Source: JACKBJ01 sp964549495 (lineage in GTDB: Bacteria; Chloroflexota; Anaerolineae; Epilineales; Epilineaceae). Taken from it: 34,106 nt of DNA. Positions 33,311 to 34,106 of this stretch are shown here, piece by piece. The position numbers and the translations under genes are program-made. Position 1 is the first letter of the stretch, and the number at the start of each line of letters is the position of its first letter. The stretch lies in contig CAZJWJ010000054.1 of the NCBI GenBank assembly GCA_964549495.1, positions 1 through 34,106 of the forward strand, given 5' to 3'. Under the pieces are notes generated by a model. That model was given only the letters and a program-made list of their open reading frames with translations, was not told the DNA's origin and did no database searches.

Positions 33311-33781
33311 TCAACCCTCGTGATCCAAGAGGTACTGCCGCCACATCTCCGCGTAGCCGTCGTCTGGATCCGAAACCAGGACCTCGGGTTCTTCAACCCA
33401 CCGCAATGGCGGAACTCGACGCCGGCCCTCCAGTGCGCCGAATCCGGACCTGGGCTCCTCAGGATCTTCACTTTCGGGCCATTCCTCCCATCGTCCGGGC
33501 CTGGCATAGATCCGAAAGCTGAGCACACCCTCCGGCAACTCTTCATGATGGTTGTCGAGCACACGAAAGAGATCATGCACCGCCTCCAGCATAACGGACT
33601 CGACGGCTAGTTCGAGCGCGCGGTGATCTTCGCCCGTCCAACTCGCCGTTGGAACGGAACGGCGCACCAATGTCGCGCACTGCTTCGCATTCGACGCGAT
33701 GCTCGCTCGAAGGGCATTGCAGAGGACCTCCGTGTAATCGTTCAACTCCCTACTCCTGGCGTGGTCGGTCGAGATCACCAC
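33311..33781 (-). CDS. Hypothetical soluble protein
   Basis: This 156-residue protein reads from GTG 33781 (33778 also possible). It is acidic and helical in its first half (TEVLCNALRASIASNAKQCA, then ALELAVESVMLEAVHDLFRV), with a later segment RIYARPGRWEEWPESEDPEE and an end DDGYAEMWRQYLLDHEG. I do not recognise a family; the size and composition fit an orphan or immunity-type protein, but nothing shows this. No ribosome site is clear. It precedes the frame-broken gene by 36 bases on the same strand, in DNA of lower GC than the rest of the window. Confidence 0.6.
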   Translation of the reverse strand: MVISTDHARSRELNDYTEVLCNALRASIASNAKQCATLVRRSVPTASWTGEDHRALELAVESVMLEAVHDLFRVLDNHHEELPEGVLSFRIYARPGRWEEWPESEDPEEPRSGFGALEGRRRVPPLRWVEEPEVLVSDPDDGYAEMWRQYLLDHEG

Positions 33782-33888
33782 CCGCGAGCGAGCCGCGAAA
33801 CGCAGTTGTCGCTTGGATTGTGGAAGCGCCAGGCCGAAGGTAGCACTTCGCCAGCCTACCCGTCAACGGTCTTCCGACACGGGCACTT

Positions 33889-34074
33889 TCACTTCGGCTG
33901 GCGACTCGCCGCGGCTCGAATCCGTCGGCGAAATTCCGTCAAGGGCCTCATGTCCGTGTCGATGGCACCATTGATCACGTGGTCGTCCTCGACGAAGAAC
34001 CAGAGCCCGAGAAGGGCACCGGTCGTGGGCTTGCCCGTGGAGGTGAGCCGATTGTCATGCGTCGGCCTAAAGTT
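33889..34074 (-). pseudogene. C-terminal fragment of an unrecognised gene
   Basis: An open minus-strand stretch of about 61 codons reads RLTSTGKPTTGALLGLWFFV, then EDDHVINGAIDTDMRPLTEF and RRRIRAAASRQPK before its stop at 33891-33889. It has protein-like composition but no good start: the only nearby ATG (34058) is in another frame, offset by one or two bases. A frameshift or an alternative start is likely. The family is unknown. The rest of the right edge (34075-34106) holds nothing I can support. Confidence 0.35.
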
Positions 34075-34106
34075 TCAGGGTGAGCGTCGGCGAAGGTTTC
34101 AGCCGA

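Overview
The window is GC-rich chromosomal DNA (about 70% G+C by eye) with normal gene packing, and it most likely comes from a member of the Chloroflexota (Anaerolineae/Caldilineae-like). Pointers to this are the sigma factor genes coupled to DUF5667/DUF5666-type membrane proteins with Asp-rich or Pro/Thr-rich tails, a Ycf45/SpoIIIAA-like R3H ATPase next to thymidylate kinase, and exported proteins ending in a short [FY]LP motif. This placement is inference. No rRNA, tRNA, CRISPR array, phage or complete insertion sequence was seen.

Layout. 1-4036: two divergent modules, each a small sigma-70 factor overlapping by ATGA a single-pass membrane protein with a long disordered tail. 4078-13886: a plus-strand run with an orphan family 5 solute-binding lipoprotein, a DUF1232 protein, a GNAT-like protein, the Ycf45-like ATPase, thymidylate kinase, guanylate kinase and the primosomal helicase PriA. 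13887-19734: a 1300-residue exported repeat protein with polyglycine loops, then a TolB-like beta-propeller protein. 19895-24397: a small GlsB/YeaQ membrane protein facing a minus-strand group (LysM protein, DUF937 protein, HerA-like ATPase, SecE2-type dodecin). 24584-24745: a nonautonomous palindromic element sitting exactly at the stop codon of a C39-like peptidase gene. 24746-27812: the C39-like protein, ribonuclease Z and a secreted protein on the minus strand, driven at the upstream end by a canonical promoter. 28047-34106: Maf, a conserved helical-repeat protein, a PII-like regulator overlapping a CaCA cation antiporter gene, a lipoprotein, a GNAT acetyltransferase, and a lower-GC right end with broken or unknown minus-strand genes.

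How the genes fit together. The tmk-gmk-priA run is a nucleotide-supply and replication-restart group that the R3H ATPase appears to belong to. The dodecin/HerA/DUF937/LysM/GlsB neighbourhood looks like a housekeeping stress group. The pairs most worth follow-up are the PII-like/CaCA couple, the polyglycine-loop surface protein and the stop-codon insertion. Promoter -10 boxes could be read directly for several genes. Two or three of them place the start codon at the expected transcription start, which suggests leaderless messages.
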